The notes: generated by a model not told the origin, from the letters alone. A stretch of 45,932 nt of DNA from CAYLHB01 sp041908795 (GCA_041908795.1 JAYRER010000023.1:1-45932), one strand, 5' to 3'. Counted from the stretch's first letter, positions 18,462-28,001 are shown. Made by a program: numbers and translations.

Positions 18462-20207
18462 CTACCACCTTCCTCCTCCCCCACCACCAAATCCTCCACC
18501 CGAAAAGCCTCCGCCGCCCGAACCGGAAGATTTCGGTGCCGACGCCGCCGCAATATCGCTCGTAAAGTGCGCGAGGTCAGTCGCGAGCGCGGTCGCAGTG
18601 AGTGCGTGAGTGGGCGAGCCCGTATACCAGTCGCATTCCGCCATCGAGAGCCCCTCGAACTGCTCCGCCCACTGCGTTTCCACCTTGAGCGCTATCGCAT
18701 ACGGAAGGTACTTGTCAAAGAGCTCCGGTGTTTTTTCCGGTGCATGGTGAAACTCAAGACGGTCTTTCTCCGCAACCGAGAGGTAGCGGCGAAACCCCTC
18801 AACGTGCTCGTGCATCGCCACCCCAAGGGCCGTTTTTGCGGGCATGAAGTAGCCGATACTCGCCACAATGACACCCGCAAATAACACACCCGCTCCCACA
18901 AACGCCATCGAGGGCAAGCCCGCAAAAATGAGCACGGCACCCGTCCCCACGTACCAGAGGCGCACCGTTGCGGGGCTGTGTGCGAAGTACCCCAAGGAGA
19001 CCGCCTCGTCGTACACACGCTCCTCAACCTCCTGCTTTTGCGTCGTCCACTTGTGCTTCATCTTGGAGAGGAGCGCGCCATGCACGATACGGTCGGGAAG
19101 CTCGTGCGAGCCCTCAAATGCAGAGTCAAAAAGTTTATCGAGAATGAGCGCACCAATCCCACCTACGGGCTCGTGCTCTTTCGTGCGCCGCTCAAACAGG
19201 TAGTCGGTGTCGGGAAACAGACCCAGTATTTTTTTCTCGATACGATGAATGCGTATATGCCCTTCAACCGCAAGCGCAATGAGTTCACCCGCAAGCTCGC
19301 TGTTTCCAAGCGACTCGTCGTACATGAGTCCCGCGACTGCGGACCCCATACCTTTGGGCGGCTCATACTCCGGCACAATGGTGCCTCGTCCCCGAGGGTC
19401 CCTCCCACGCGTGTACCAGAGGGTGAGCATAGTGAACAGTGCGATAAGCGGAAGGAGTATTGAGAATGCCACGCGCAGATAGTAGTAATCGAACCCCTCC
19501 CCACCGTCCCCAGAGAGCCGCAGGCCCGCACCGGAAATAGTACCCGTTGCAAACGCTATCGCGATCGTAATACCCTCGCGCGGACTGAGTGACTCCGGCA
19601 CCATGGTGTAGACACCACGCCCGTCTCTATCCACAAAGCCCGAGCGCGCGCATCGCACGTTTGAGCCGCGCGGCCCTTTGTAGCACGCGCTACTTGTCGC
19701 CACCGCACCCTCGGGGATGAGCACCTCAACACTCACCACCTCCATGGGCACCTCCCAGGCATCCCCCGTCACATTCCAGTAGAACTCATCAAACTCATCG
19801 TGGAACAAAAACGGCCCCTCCACCTTGTAGGAGAGTTGATACGTGTTAATACCTGTGACTGTTTCGTTCGGCTCACCGACGCGTACCGTGAGCATGCCAT
19901 CCTCACGAAGCTCCTTGACGTGCAACATATTCCCAAGTTGGTTGCGCGCCTCAATGTCACTCACATCTGCGATATAGCTCCCTCGTGCAAGGTTATAACG
20001 ATAGGGAATGGTACGCTCTATACCATGCGCAGGAACATCACCAAAATCATAGACGATGGTCTCTGTCACACTTATTGTTGCGTCTTTGTGGATGAGAATC
20101 CCACTCTCAAAAGAACGAATTACATCTTCCGCACTCACCGCTGTGGGAGCTAACCCTATAAAAACGACACCAACAGAAAGCGCAAACAGACGTCTCGGTT
20201 TCCACAT
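18462..20207 (-). CDS. DUF2207-type predicted membrane protein
   Basis: 581 residues from ATG at 20207. Signal peptide (residues 1-28), a beta-rich extracellular DUF2207 domain (VTETIVYDFGDVPAHGIERTI), a membrane segment near 235-258, a cytosolic domain, two more membrane segments near 420-465, and a Gly-rich end (GGGGFSGGGFGGGGGGRW) typical of this family. Function unknown. The start is preceded by TATGAT 6 nt upstream. Ordinary length for the family. Confidence 0.88.
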   Translation of the reverse strand: MWKPRRLFALSVGVVFIGLAPTAVSAEDVIRSFESGILIHKDATISVTETIVYDFGDVPAHGIERTIPYRYNLARGSYIADVSDIEARNQLGNMLHVKELREDGMLTVRVGEPNETVTGINTYQLSYKVEGPFLFHDEFDEFYWNVTGDAWEVPMEVVSVEVLIPEGAVATSSACYKGPRGSNVRCARSGFVDRDGRGVYTMVPESLSPREGITIAIAFATGTISGAGLRLSGDGGEGFDYYYLRVAFSILLPLIALFTMLTLWYTRGRDPRGRGTIVPEYEPPKGMGSAVAGLMYDESLGNSELAGELIALAVEGHIRIHRIEKKILGLFPDTDYLFERRTKEHEPVGGIGALILDKLFDSAFEGSHELPDRIVHGALLSKMKHKWTTQKQEVEERVYDEAVSLGYFAHSPATVRLWYVGTGAVLIFAGLPSMAFVGAGVLFAGVIVASIGYFMPAKTALGVAMHEHVEGFRRYLSVAEKDRLEFHHAPEKTPELFDKYLPYAIALKVETQWAEQFEGLSMAECDWYTGSPTHALTATALATDLAHFTSDIAAASAPKSSGSGGGGFSGGGFGGGGGGRW

Positions 20208-20377
20208 TGAAATATCATACCTTATATGCGACATGTTTCAGAACATCCTTCAATTTATTGAGGAGAACGTCAAATTCCTCGAACAAATGCATCGCAGATG
20301 CTCGCTTGATATGCTCAAGTCTCACCTTATCAACATAACGTAGCAGGCTTCAAAAATATCCATCTCGCCGATGCTAT

Positions 20378-20406
20378 ACACAAAAACCGCTGAGCGGCTT
20401 TTGTGT
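20378..20406 (-). terminator. Terminator after the Cys-rich protein gene
   Basis: Near-perfect palindrome with stem AGCCGCT/AGCGGT flanked by A and T runs, so it can work on both strands; it lies 15 nt after the stop of 20421-21416. Confidence 0.75.
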
Positions 20407-20420
20407 GGAATCATTTAGTC

Positions 20421-21416
20421 TTATCGACGTCCAGTGTCAGATGAACCACTCCCTCCTGAGTAATCACAACCATCTCGTGCCCAACACACCGCAGTACCTC
20501 CTCCTTCGGATCCATAGCAGCTCCAACGCCATCTCCACGGACTTGTTTCATGCCACTCGCTACCCCGATTTCCTGAGGCACAGGCCGCCGCTCCTGCGGG
20601 ATAATCACAACCAGCATAATCGGTATTGTGCGCTGAACCACACTGACCACTCACCGGATTTGCCGGACGCCAGTTTGCACGACACGATACATCTGCACCC
20701 CCGTACGGACCATCGCAGGTCCACGTCCACCCACTTGGCCCTCCACCCGTAATGTTAATAGCGCCACCTACTGCACACAAGCCTGACGTTGGTTGCTGCC
20801 AAAACGTACCACCGTTTGCAGAACCACACACCGCCGTGGTGGGGGTTTGGCCTAGTGGAGCCCCTCCACACCTCATTGTGCAACATTCTATCGAAGCTGC
20901 CACATTACCACGACACTTTTGCGGATTGATACCCTTAAAAATTTCATGTGGCGCACAAGAAATCGCAGTATCAGAACAGCCAGTCCAACGACACGAGTCG
21001 TACGTACACGCCCCGCCGCCTCCGCCACCAATTTCGTTAATAGTCTTGCAGTTTCCCCCATTTTCATCGCAATATTTTGTCGCTCCAATGGCACCAGCGA
21101 CATCTATTTTTAACGTCTCACCCGGTGCACCTATAACCGAACTCAAGGACCCTGACCCAAGAAGAAGACCACCATTTGCAATAGCCAACCCTACAACATT
21201 AGGTGAAATGCCTGAGTTGAGCAATAGGTTACCCGCCTTCTCTTGAAAACCAGCTCCAACGTTGAGTGGAGCAAGAACGTTACCCCCGGGAGGTGCTTGG
21301 GTAGGTGCACTCCAATCAGCAAGGAGATACGATGCACCCGCGCCGAACAAAAGTGTACCAAGTGCGATAACAAGAGTGCGGCTCATAGCACGCGCAGATG
21401 ATTTTAGTGTACTCAT
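20421..21416 (-). CDS. Cys-rich secreted/surface protein with CGSA repeats
   Basis: 331 residues. N-terminal signal anchor (about residues 12-34), a glycine-rich middle and a C-terminal part with many cysteines. Two related modules start with VCGSANGG and QCGSAHNT and each ends WTC/WSC-xG-GG-C. Such modules are common in surface proteins of Parcubacteria (from memory). No enzymatic motif. Likely exported and disulfide-bonded or anchored by the N-terminal segment. Confidence 0.7.
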   Translation of the reverse strand: MSTLKSSARAMSRTLVIALGTLLFGAGASYLLADWSAPTQAPPGGNVLAPLNVGAGFQEKAGNLLLNSGISPNVVGLAIANGGLLLGSGSLSSVIGAPGETLKIDVAGAIGATKYCDENGGNCKTINEIGGGGGGACTYDSCRWTGCSDTAISCAPHEIFKGINPQKCRGNVAASIECCTMRCGGAPLGQTPTTAVCGSANGGTFWQQPTSGLCAVGGAINITGGGPSGWTWTCDGPYGGADVSCRANWRPANPVSGQCGSAHNTDYAGCDYPAGAAACASGNRGSEWHETSPWRWRWSCYGSEGGGTAVCWARDGCDYSGGSGSSDTGRR

Positions 21417-21509
21417 AAATATTTTATTTGCTCAAATAGCTGGTAATTTTATATTTAATTACAACACCTTATGTAAACGACCAGATGTTTCCCGTGTCCT
21501 ATCATAGCT

Positions 21510-21869
21510 TTATGGCGAGGGTTGCATTGATTTCCTAAGTTGTTCAAGCTCATTTTTACGCATCGCCTCTTCCCGAAGTGGTTCTTCCAAAAATTCCTTC
21601 ACACTCTCAGTTTCTGCTTCAGACTTAGGTGCCCCTTCTATGGGCTCTTGCATGGAGCTACGCAGCTGAGTGAGCGTTTCTTCACTCATAGGTTCAGGCT
21701 CTGCAAGAGCTGGGGCCTCTTTTGAAAATTGGAAAGGATTATAATATTCTATGTAGAGGAATAAAAATAGACAAGCAAGGACAAACACCACTGCGCCAGA
21801 TATAACAGTATTGCGGTTATTTTTATTATTTAGAGCACCTACTACATTGCTCAGAATCCCAGTTTCCAT
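21510..21869 (-). CDS. Hypothetical single-pass membrane protein
   Basis: 119 residues from ATG at 21869: a short N-terminal polar part, one membrane segment (about residues 22-44, GAVVFVLACLFLFLYIEYY) and a charged, Glu-rich C-terminal tail likely helical. No family recognised. Confidence 0.6.
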   Translation of the reverse strand: METGILSNVVGALNNKNNRNTVISGAVVFVLACLFLFLYIEYYNPFQFSKEAPALAEPEPMSEETLTQLRSSMQEPIEGAPKSEAETESVKEFLEEPLREEAMRKNELEQLRKSMQPSP

Positions 21870-22147
21870 TCGTTCATGGTCACACAAATTAACAAGTGTG
21901 TCTACAAAAAAAAATGAGTTATGTGGATAAACACACGAATGCAATCAACAAGCGCTTAAACTAGTCGTTCACTTCTTACTCAGATAGTTTCCTCCAGACT
22001 ACGCAATTAAATACTTTATGACACAAAAAATCCTGTGTATGGTATTCTCAGTATGGGGGTTGTACCTCAAATAGCACATAAATAAAAGCAGGTTGACTCT
22101 TGTACTGCTCTGAGCAAAACCTTTTATCCATATTTTGTACCGGACAG
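21870..22147. other. Intergenic region with one DnaA-box-like site
   Basis: No gene seen. Contains one perfect 9-mer matching TTATCCACA on the minus strand (21918-21926). One box alone does not make an origin. Confidence 0.5.
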
Positions 22148-22231
22148 TGGGCATGAGAGGACTTGAACCTCCACGGGATTGCTCCCACTACGACCTGAAC
22201 GTAGCGCGTCTACCAATTCCGCCACATGCCC
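22148..22231 (-). tRNA. tRNA-Leu(CAG)
   Basis: 84 nt. Acceptor stem GGGCATG/CATGCCC with discriminator A, anticodon stem CTACG/CGTAG with loop TTCAGGT (anticodon CAG), a long class II variable arm and T-arm GGTTCAAGTCC. No encoded CCA. Confidence 0.95.
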
Positions 22232-22401
22232 ATGCGCCTTTCGCCACATTGCCGCAGGTGCACCACCACAAGGTGGCACGGGTACCAATAGCACCGCCGT
22301 GGCGCAACGTGGCAAAGAATAGCACATTTTTTTCTTTCTTGCGCCGTCAGACTGTGCCAACTGTTGCGTCTCCACTTATATATCGGCACAATAAGGGTAC
22401 T

Positions 22402-24240
22402 ATGCAAAAAACACCGCTTCTATCTTTCTCTCTCATCGCTGTGGCGATGAGTCTGCTCATTGCTCCACACACACTTCGCGCGAATGAAATCAGCTACGGC
22501 TCACTCAAGGAGCAAAAAGGGTCCACCCTCCTCCTTGAGTACAAGGGACCTGCGGGCACGTACTACCACACCTGCGATGCGCTCACTCTAAAGTGTGGCA
22601 AAAAGCACACAACCCCGCCCGCACTTTTTCCGAAACTTGTGGGAGCGTCTGTGTACCCAAAGAGCGCGGATGGCACGCTCGCGGTGCGCGTAATGAACGT
22701 CGGTCAAAAGTTTTTCTATGTGCTCTACGACATATCAGGAAAAACTCCAAAGAAACGCGCCACCCTACCCTACAACAAAGGGGGTGCAACGGTTTCGTTT
22801 TCAAAAAACAATGATGCGGTACTTTTCAAGAATGGCCTCGCCTACACGCACTACGACATAGCAACAAAGAAATCGGTATCGATGACCCTCGCGCAAGAGC
22901 TCGCATTCCTCTCCGTGTCACCAAGCGCATCCTTCATCACGGGCTACAACTACGGTACACAGCGTCATGAATTGTGGGAGTTTGCGACAGGTAAGAAAAT
23001 CGAGGGACCAAGTGCTATGCAGAGTTATCTAGAATTCTCGAAAGATGAGACACGGGTGGCTTTCCTGGAGGATGTGGACGGTTTTCGTACCGTTTTTGTG
23101 GGTCCCCGACCCAGCAATGGCACGAGCGACATCTCGCAGTATACCCAGCTCACCAAGCCGAAAACCGAGGTCGAGGATTACCTCTTCATCGGCTCCACCC
23201 TCTACTTCCTCGCCAACGTCGAGGGACCTCTCGCGTGGGACCTCTGGGGCTATGACGGCACGAAAACAAGAAAAATTGAGGATGACGTTTCGTACGGCGA
23301 TTTCCTCAAAAGGGTAAAAACGGTAGACGGCTCCCATCTTGCCTACCAAAAAACAACGGGAAAAGTCACCAACGTGGTGCTTCTCTCCCCAAATCCTGGG
23401 GAAAAAATGGAACTTGCACCGGTCAAACCCTCACCCGCAAGTGACAAGGTCTCAAGCGAGGTGAAAGTGTACGGCAAACGCACGGGTGTACTCATGTCAC
23501 CTGTTGGGGACAGTGGCGAGAAGCGCAACCTCTTTATCTGGATGCACGGAGGGCCGATGCGGCAGGTGGCAAATGGGTACCACCCGTACCTGTCTTACGC
23601 AGTCTACGACGAGCTTTTGGAGCGCTTAGCCGAAGGAGGAGCGTATGTCTATAAAATTGACTACACCGGCTCTACTGGCTACGGATCAGCGTTTAGAAAG
23701 GCGCTGGAAATGAAAGTCGGTGATGTGGAAATCAAAGACATCAAAAATGCGATCGCGGATATAAAAAAAGAGAAAAATATTGGCAAGGTGTACCTTATCG
23801 GCAATTCCTATGGCGGCTACATGGCACTCCGTGGCATCGTGGCGGATCCGAAAACGATTGACGGGGCGGTTTCAATCGCAGGTGTATCAGACTGGTACGG
23901 CCTTGTACAGCAGATACCCTCTTCTCCGTTCCGAGAGGTGTTCAAGGGCGTGCCCGACCTCCACAACCTCGATGAGTACAAAAAAGCATCGGTTTTCATA
24001 GGTATGGATAAACTCACTAAGGACGATAAGGTACTCGTGGTGTGGGGTGAGCAGGATTCTACCGTGCCCGTCTGGCAGAGCACAAAGTACCTTGAGTTTG
24101 CTAAAACACAAAAGGCAACGGTGGGCTCCCTCTCCTTCCCCGACGAAGATCACATTCTCCGTCAACGCAAGAACCTGGACGCACTGTGCAAGAAGGTGAC
24201 GAGCTTTCTCGGGGTGAAGGCAGGGTGCAGCCTAGATTAA
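22402..24240 (+). CDS. Secreted S9-family (prolyl oligopeptidase) serine peptidase
   Basis: 612 residues from ATG at 22402 with a signal peptide (hydrophobic residues 7-25, cleavage near LRA-NE). N-terminal ~370 residues are a probable beta-propeller. The C-terminal alpha/beta hydrolase domain has FIWMHGGP (oxyanion region) and the triad Ser469 (GNSYGGYM), Asp552 (WGEQDSTVP) and His583 (DEDHIL). It would cleave peptides outside the membrane; peptide scavenging is plausible for an organism with little biosynthesis. Confidence 0.92.
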   Translation: MQKTPLLSFSLIAVAMSLLIAPHTLRANEISYGSLKEQKGSTLLLEYKGPAGTYYHTCDALTLKCGKKHTTPPALFPKLVGASVYPKSADGTLAVRVMNVGQKFFYVLYDISGKTPKKRATLPYNKGGATVSFSKNNDAVLFKNGLAYTHYDIATKKSVSMTLAQELAFLSVSPSASFITGYNYGTQRHELWEFATGKKIEGPSAMQSYLEFSKDETRVAFLEDVDGFRTVFVGPRPSNGTSDISQYTQLTKPKTEVEDYLFIGSTLYFLANVEGPLAWDLWGYDGTKTRKIEDDVSYGDFLKRVKTVDGSHLAYQKTTGKVTNVVLLSPNPGEKMELAPVKPSPASDKVSSEVKVYGKRTGVLMSPVGDSGEKRNLFIWMHGGPMRQVANGYHPYLSYAVYDELLERLAEGGAYVYKIDYTGSTGYGSAFRKALEMKVGDVEIKDIKNAIADIKKEKNIGKVYLIGNSYGGYMALRGIVADPKTIDGAVSIAGVSDWYGLVQQIPSSPFREVFKGVPDLHNLDEYKKASVFIGMDKLTKDDKVLVVWGEQDSTVPVWQSTKYLEFAKTQKATVGSLSFPDEDHILRQRKNLDALCKKVTSFLGVKAGCSLD

Positions 24241-24274
24241 TTTTGGTACAAATATTTTAAGTATCACTTGGTGC

Positions 24275-24364
24275 ATGTCCAAGTCTCAAAGAGCATATCT
24301 TGTGATGGTAGGGGCACTGATCGCCCCATTCATATCTTTTTTGTTGAGCATGTTTGTGTTTTAA
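24275..24364 (+). CDS. Candidate 29-residue membrane peptide
   Basis: ATG to TAA, 30 codons: a short polar N-terminus then one hydrophobic segment (LVMVGALIAPFISFLLSMFV). TATCAC lies 7 nt before the ATG, as at other starts here. No homology known to me; could be chance. Confidence 0.35.
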   Translation: MSKSQRAYLVMVGALIAPFISFLLSMFVF

Positions 24365-24463
24365 GTTGTTGATATTCAGAGGGACGCAGACGGATTCCAC
24401 CAATGCTCATCGGAAATATTACACAACTTAAGTACCCCCCAAAGAGCTGTTTTCATTGCAGAA

Positions 24464-25183
24464 TTGTTACTTTTAATCCTATCGTTCGTTGCCCCACCTT
24501 GTCTATTGGTGCTTGGGGTGGTGATGCTGCTTCAAGCACACACACCACACCGTACGCAACATGAAAGCGCAAGAACTAAGACCACGACACGTACGCTATG
24601 GTACGCAACATCAGTAAACGTACTAGTAATTTTCGGGGTCGCGTTACTCGACTGGAGCATGCGAGAGGTTATCATACTTTTCTGGATTGAAACTTTGATT
24701 ATTGGAATCATGCAATGGCTGAAGCTGCTCGCCTCAAAAATATGGGTTGCGGTTGTCTCTCTACCATTGTATGGATTCTTTGTCGCGACGTGGTACGTTG
24801 GAGCAGTATTTACCATCCTCATACTCTCTGTAAATTCACGTACCGACTTGAAGCCGGGGAGTTTCAATGGTGACCTTCATGCTCTATTGTATGAACTCTC
24901 GTTTCCTATAGCACTCATAGTGGTCTCACACCTTGTTGAGTTCATACTAAACTTCATCGTAACTGGAAAACATAAATCATACCTGGAAGGTAAAATAAAC
25001 TGGATTACATGGTTCCTCAATGTGCCAAGCCGGTTTGTGGTCATCGTGTGTACAGTTGCGTTGGGAATTATTTTCTCTATCTTTTTCCCGAACACACAGG
25101 CAGTTCTCTATATTTTTGTGCTCGGCAAACTTATCGTTGACGTACTGCACCAACGATATTCTCGCGGAAATTCAACCAACTAA
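24464..25183 (+). CDS. Integral membrane protein, DUF6498-like
   Basis: 239 residues, about six hydrophobic segments, with REVIILFWIETLIIGIMQWLKLL reminiscent of DUF6498 proteins (from memory, not certain). No ATG at the N-terminus; TTG at 24464 is the likely start. Function unknown. Confidence 0.65.
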   Translation: MLLLILSFVAPPCLLVLGVVMLLQAHTPHRTQHESARTKTTTRTLWYATSVNVLVIFGVALLDWSMREVIILFWIETLIIGIMQWLKLLASKIWVAVVSLPLYGFFVATWYVGAVFTILILSVNSRTDLKPGSFNGDLHALLYELSFPIALIVVSHLVEFILNFIVTGKHKSYLEGKINWITWFLNVPSRFVVIVCTVALGIIFSIFFPNTQAVLYIFVLGKLIVDVLHQRYSRGNSTN

Positions 25184-25206
25184 GTTGATTTATTACATAC
25201 TCCTTC

Positions 25207-25262
25207 GAAATGCCGTCCTTTGTGCGTGTGCTTGGAATCCAAGGACCTCTGTCTTACAAACG
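25207..25262 (-). pseudogene. tRNA-Ile 3' half fragment
   Basis: Matches the 3' half of the intact tRNA-Ile at 25387-25458, including the downstream flank, and breaks at the anticodon loop. The T-arm is damaged by a short deletion. Confidence 0.8.
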
Positions 25263-25386
25263 GCAGCAAGGGTGTCGCGAGGAAGCAAGCTTACTCATGA
25301 CAGCCGAGCGAACCGTTTGTATGTGATCATACAGACGGGCGCGAGTGAGTACAGAAAACCACGTTCTTTCGAAATACCGTCCTTCG

Positions 25387-25458
25387 TGCGCGTGCTTGGA
25401 ATCGGACCAAGGACCTCTGTCTTATCAGGACAGCGTTCTACCACTGAACTACACGCGC
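25387..25458 (-). tRNA. tRNA-Ile(GAU)
   Basis: 72 nt cloverleaf: acceptor GCGCGTG/CACGCGC, D-stem GTTC/GAAC, anticodon stem CTGTC/GACAG with loop CTGATAA (anticodon GAU), T-stem CTTGG/CCAAG. No encoded CCA. Lies 420 nt downstream of 16S on the same strand, the place usual for tRNA-Ile in a rRNA spacer, but 23S does not follow. Confidence 0.95.
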
Positions 25459-25528
25459 ACGAAAGAAACTATACCGAAGAAAAAGAGCATGGTTTTCTGA
25501 TGCGAGCGAGCGAACCGTTTGTATGATC

Positions 25529-25568
25529 CATATCAGGACAATGTTCTACAACTGAACTACACGCGCGG
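25529..25568 (-). pseudogene. tRNA-Ile 5' half fragment
   Basis: Matches the 5' half of the intact tRNA-Ile (acceptor, D-arm, anticodon 5' strand) and stops at the anticodon. Together with 25207-25262 it would form one interrupted tRNA. Confidence 0.8.
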
Positions 25569-25878
25569 TAGCGGCTATCGTACCAAAAAATGGGCCAATT
25601 CTCAACTAAAAGCGATCGGCCCCATACGCCATGAAGTATTGTGCTCAATAAATAAACATACTACTGCGTAGCATGCCTGTTGAAGCCAACATTGACTCCT
25701 TTGTTTAGAATGCACTCTCTTTTGTTCCGTCCCCTGGCCTTGCGGCCATTCGTTCAAAATCCCTCCGGTCTTTCCCGGCGTCAGCACCGATTTAAAGCTC
25801 GTGTGCTTACTTTCTTGTCCTCGTACGAGGGACAAGAATCGACTCACTAAGTGTCGTACTGTCGTACGACACGTTCCA
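25569..25878. other. 16S 3' spacer with two hairpins
   Basis: No gene seen. Two strong palindromes follow the 16S 3' end on the minus strand: 25852-25874 (GTGTCGTAC type) and 25815-25838 (CTTGTCC/GGACAAG). They may guide 16S 3' processing. Confidence 0.5.
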
Positions 25879-26623
25879 GTTGGAAGTAATCCACGAGCAG
25901 CTTCCGCTACCCGTGCCTTGTTACGACTTACGCCCTGTTACCGAACTTACCGTAGGCCCGAATGAATCGGGACGTCGGGTACTCCCGGCTCCCTTGCGTT
26001 GACGGGCGGTGAGTACAAGACTCGAGAACGTATTCACCGCAGTATAGCTGACCTGCGATTACTAGCGATTCCGACTTCATGTGGGCGAGTTGCAGCCCAC
26101 AATCCGAACTGAGGATACCTTTCTTAGGATTTGCTCAGGGTTACCCCGTCGCTTCCCGTTGTAGTACCCATTGTAGCGCGCGTGCCGCCCAAGGCATCAG
26201 AGGGCAATACGGACCTGGCGTCATCCCCACCTTCCTCCCAAAAAGGGCAGTCTCGCCTGACACTTGTAACAGACGACAGGGGTTGCGTTCGTTGCCCGAC
26301 TTAACGGTACAATTCAAACCACGAACTGACGACGGCCATGCAGCACCTGCCTAGCTGTCCGAAGAGGGCTCACGTTTCTGCGAGCTTTCAGCTAGGTTTC
26401 AAGCCTTGGTGAGGTTCTTCGCTTATCGACGAATTAAGCCGCACGCTCCACCGCTTGTGCGAGTCCCCGTCTATTCCTTTGAGTTTTAAGCTTGCGCTCG
26501 TACTACCCAGGCGCTTCACTTAACGCGTTAGCTTCGCCACGGAGAGGGTCGATACTCCCCATAGCTAGTGAAGATCGTTTAGGGCGTAGACTACCGGGGT
26601 CACGTTGTTACTGCGTACCAACG

Positions 26624-26673
26624 AATTCAAAATGCAAAATGCAAAAGTCAAAATGACAATGCAAAATGCAAAA
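26624..26673. repeat. AT-rich repeat arm (R2) in 16S intron
   Basis: One arm of the CAAAATGCAAAA repeat family, without an obvious partner arm; followed by GCTTCGTCGCC, like the centres of other copies. Confidence 0.7.
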
Positions 26674-26747
26674 GCTTCGTCGCCACACGATGTGAACATT
26701 TCTGCCACATTCTCTATGTCGCCATAGAGGTCGGACTATATCTTCAC

Positions 26748-26778
26748 CCTGCACTTTCTGTTTTTGAGAAAGTGCAGG
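26748..26778. repeat. CACTTTCT hairpin E1
   Basis: Perfect 12-bp stem CCTGCACTTTCT, 7-nt loop, complement. It occupies the P8 position of the 16S group I intron. Confidence 0.85.
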
Positions 26779-27057
26779 AGCTTGGCGTTTAGTCTCTGAG
26801 GGTTCTCCGAACGTAATCGGAGCCTTCCCTGCTGATTGTCTGGTGCCCTGTCATAGACAGAGCGCACTTGTTGGGTTTCCCCTTAAGTACACCAGAGTTT
26901 CCAGCATATAGCCAAGTTGCTTTTGCACATTGCTGTGCAATGAGACACTGTTCGCACTCGTCTCACTCCAACCGGAGTGAGCACTTGCGGTGTCACAAAC
27001 ATGTGCGGGAGGCGATGCGAACTTGAACAAGTTGCGGAGCAAAAACGGAGTGTCTGA

Positions 27058-27090
27058 CCCAGCACTTTCTGTGTTTGAGAAAGTGCTGGG
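27058..27090. repeat. CACTTTCT hairpin E2
   Basis: Perfect 13-bp stem CCCAGCACTTTCT with 7-nt loop GTGTTTG, close to the loop of E1 (GTTTTTG). Inside the 16S intron. Confidence 0.85.
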
Positions 27091-27388
27091 GAGTTGCCGT
27101 TTTTGCGATACGCAACGAGTATCAAGTTCGTTCGCCGGAGCACGGTTTGTGCAACGCGACGTGCGAACGTTTATCTAATCCCGTTCGCTACCTACGCTTT
27201 CGTGTCTCAGCGTCAGGAACGAGCCAGTGCACTGCCTTCGCCTTTGGTATTCCCCACGATATCAACGGATTTCACCCCTACACCGTGAGTTCTATGCACC
27301 TCTCTCGCCCTCGAGTTCTACCGTTTCCTCCGCAGTTCCGAGGTTGAGCCCCGGGCTTTAACAGAAGACTAATAGAACCGCCTACACA

Positions 27389-27419
<31 letters not shown>

Positions 27420-27731
27420 CGAGGCATCCGTATGACCGCTCCTGCTGGCACGGAATTGGGAGCCTCTTATTCATGAGGTAACGTCAAAATTCCTCCCTCA
27501 TAAAAGCAGTTTACGACCCGAAAGCCTTCATCCTGCACGCGGCGTCGCTCCGTCAGGCTTTCGCCCATTGCGGAATATTCTCGGCTGCAGCCTCCCGTAG
27601 GAGTATGGGCCGTGTCGCAGTCCCATCGGTGGGGGTCAGGCTCTCACCTCCCCTACGCGTCATAGCCTTGGTAGGCCATTACCCTACCAACTAGCTGATA
27701 CGACGCAGGCCGCTCCCGGTCCGCGAAAGCT

Positions 27732-28001
27732 TTACCCGGCACTTTCCAAACTTCGTTGTACGCGCTTTCTCAAATGTCCGAGACCGGCTCCATAGTTCTT
27801 CAGAGCCGCTTCTCGTTCACGAGCATCTTGCTCATTGAGATATGCTTCGTAATAAACTAGATGCCATGGTTTATGTTTAGCTGTAAAGTCACGAGAAGCG
27901 CGCTCTGAATTATGATGTTTCAGCCGCTGTTTCAAGTCACTCGTAAAGCCAGTGTAGAGAAAGCGCGTTGATGCACCTTTCAATACATAGACATAATACA
28001 T
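27732..28001 (-). CDS. GIY-YIG endonuclease inside 16S insertion
   Basis: 89 residues: YYVYVLKG (first half of the motif), YTGFTSD, RLKHHN, and the conserved Glu/Arg region EREAALKNYG. A single catalytic GIY-YIG domain without DNA-binding extension, of the small YhbQ-like type. The last codons (ESAG) are encoded by the element's terminal inverted repeat and the stop codon is finished by the flanking 16S sequence. Possible homing endonuclease for the hairpin element, or a passenger. Confidence 0.8.
   Translation of the reverse strand: MYYVYVLKGASTRFLYTGFTSDLKQRLKHHNSERASRDFTAKHKPWHLVYYEAYLNEQDAREREAALKNYGAGLGHLRKRVQRSLESAG

Larger units (their letters stand above)
26601..27172 (-). mobile_element. 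Group I intron in 16S (after E. coli position ~793)
   Basis: Interrupts GGATTAGAT/ACCCCGG. Upstream exon ends in T and the intron ends in G, as in group I introns. Catalytic core motifs on the minus strand: GAGACTAAACGCC and AAGATATAGTCC (P7 strands), separated by a hairpin at the P8 position. No intact ORF seen. Contains hairpins 26748-26778 and 27058-27090 and one arm of an AT-rich repeat (26624-26673). Confidence 0.85.

Noticed and set aside
20234..20344. Thirty-six-codon plus-strand ORF upstream of the DUF2207 gene
   Set aside because: No homology, overlaps the divergent gene's upstream region; kept as a chance frame.
21918..21926. Possible replication origin from a perfect DnaA box
   Set aside because: Only one box, no cluster, no AT-rich unwinding region with repeats, and dnaA/dnaN are not nearby.
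22124..22407. ORFs over the tRNA-Leu region
   Set aside because: Explained by the tRNA and the upstream part of the S9 peptidase frame before its signal peptide.
25602..27347. Several plus- and minus-strand ORFs of 60-170 codons across the 16S region
   Set aside because: They lie in conserved 16S sequence or intron core and show no protein-like homology; they are chance frames.
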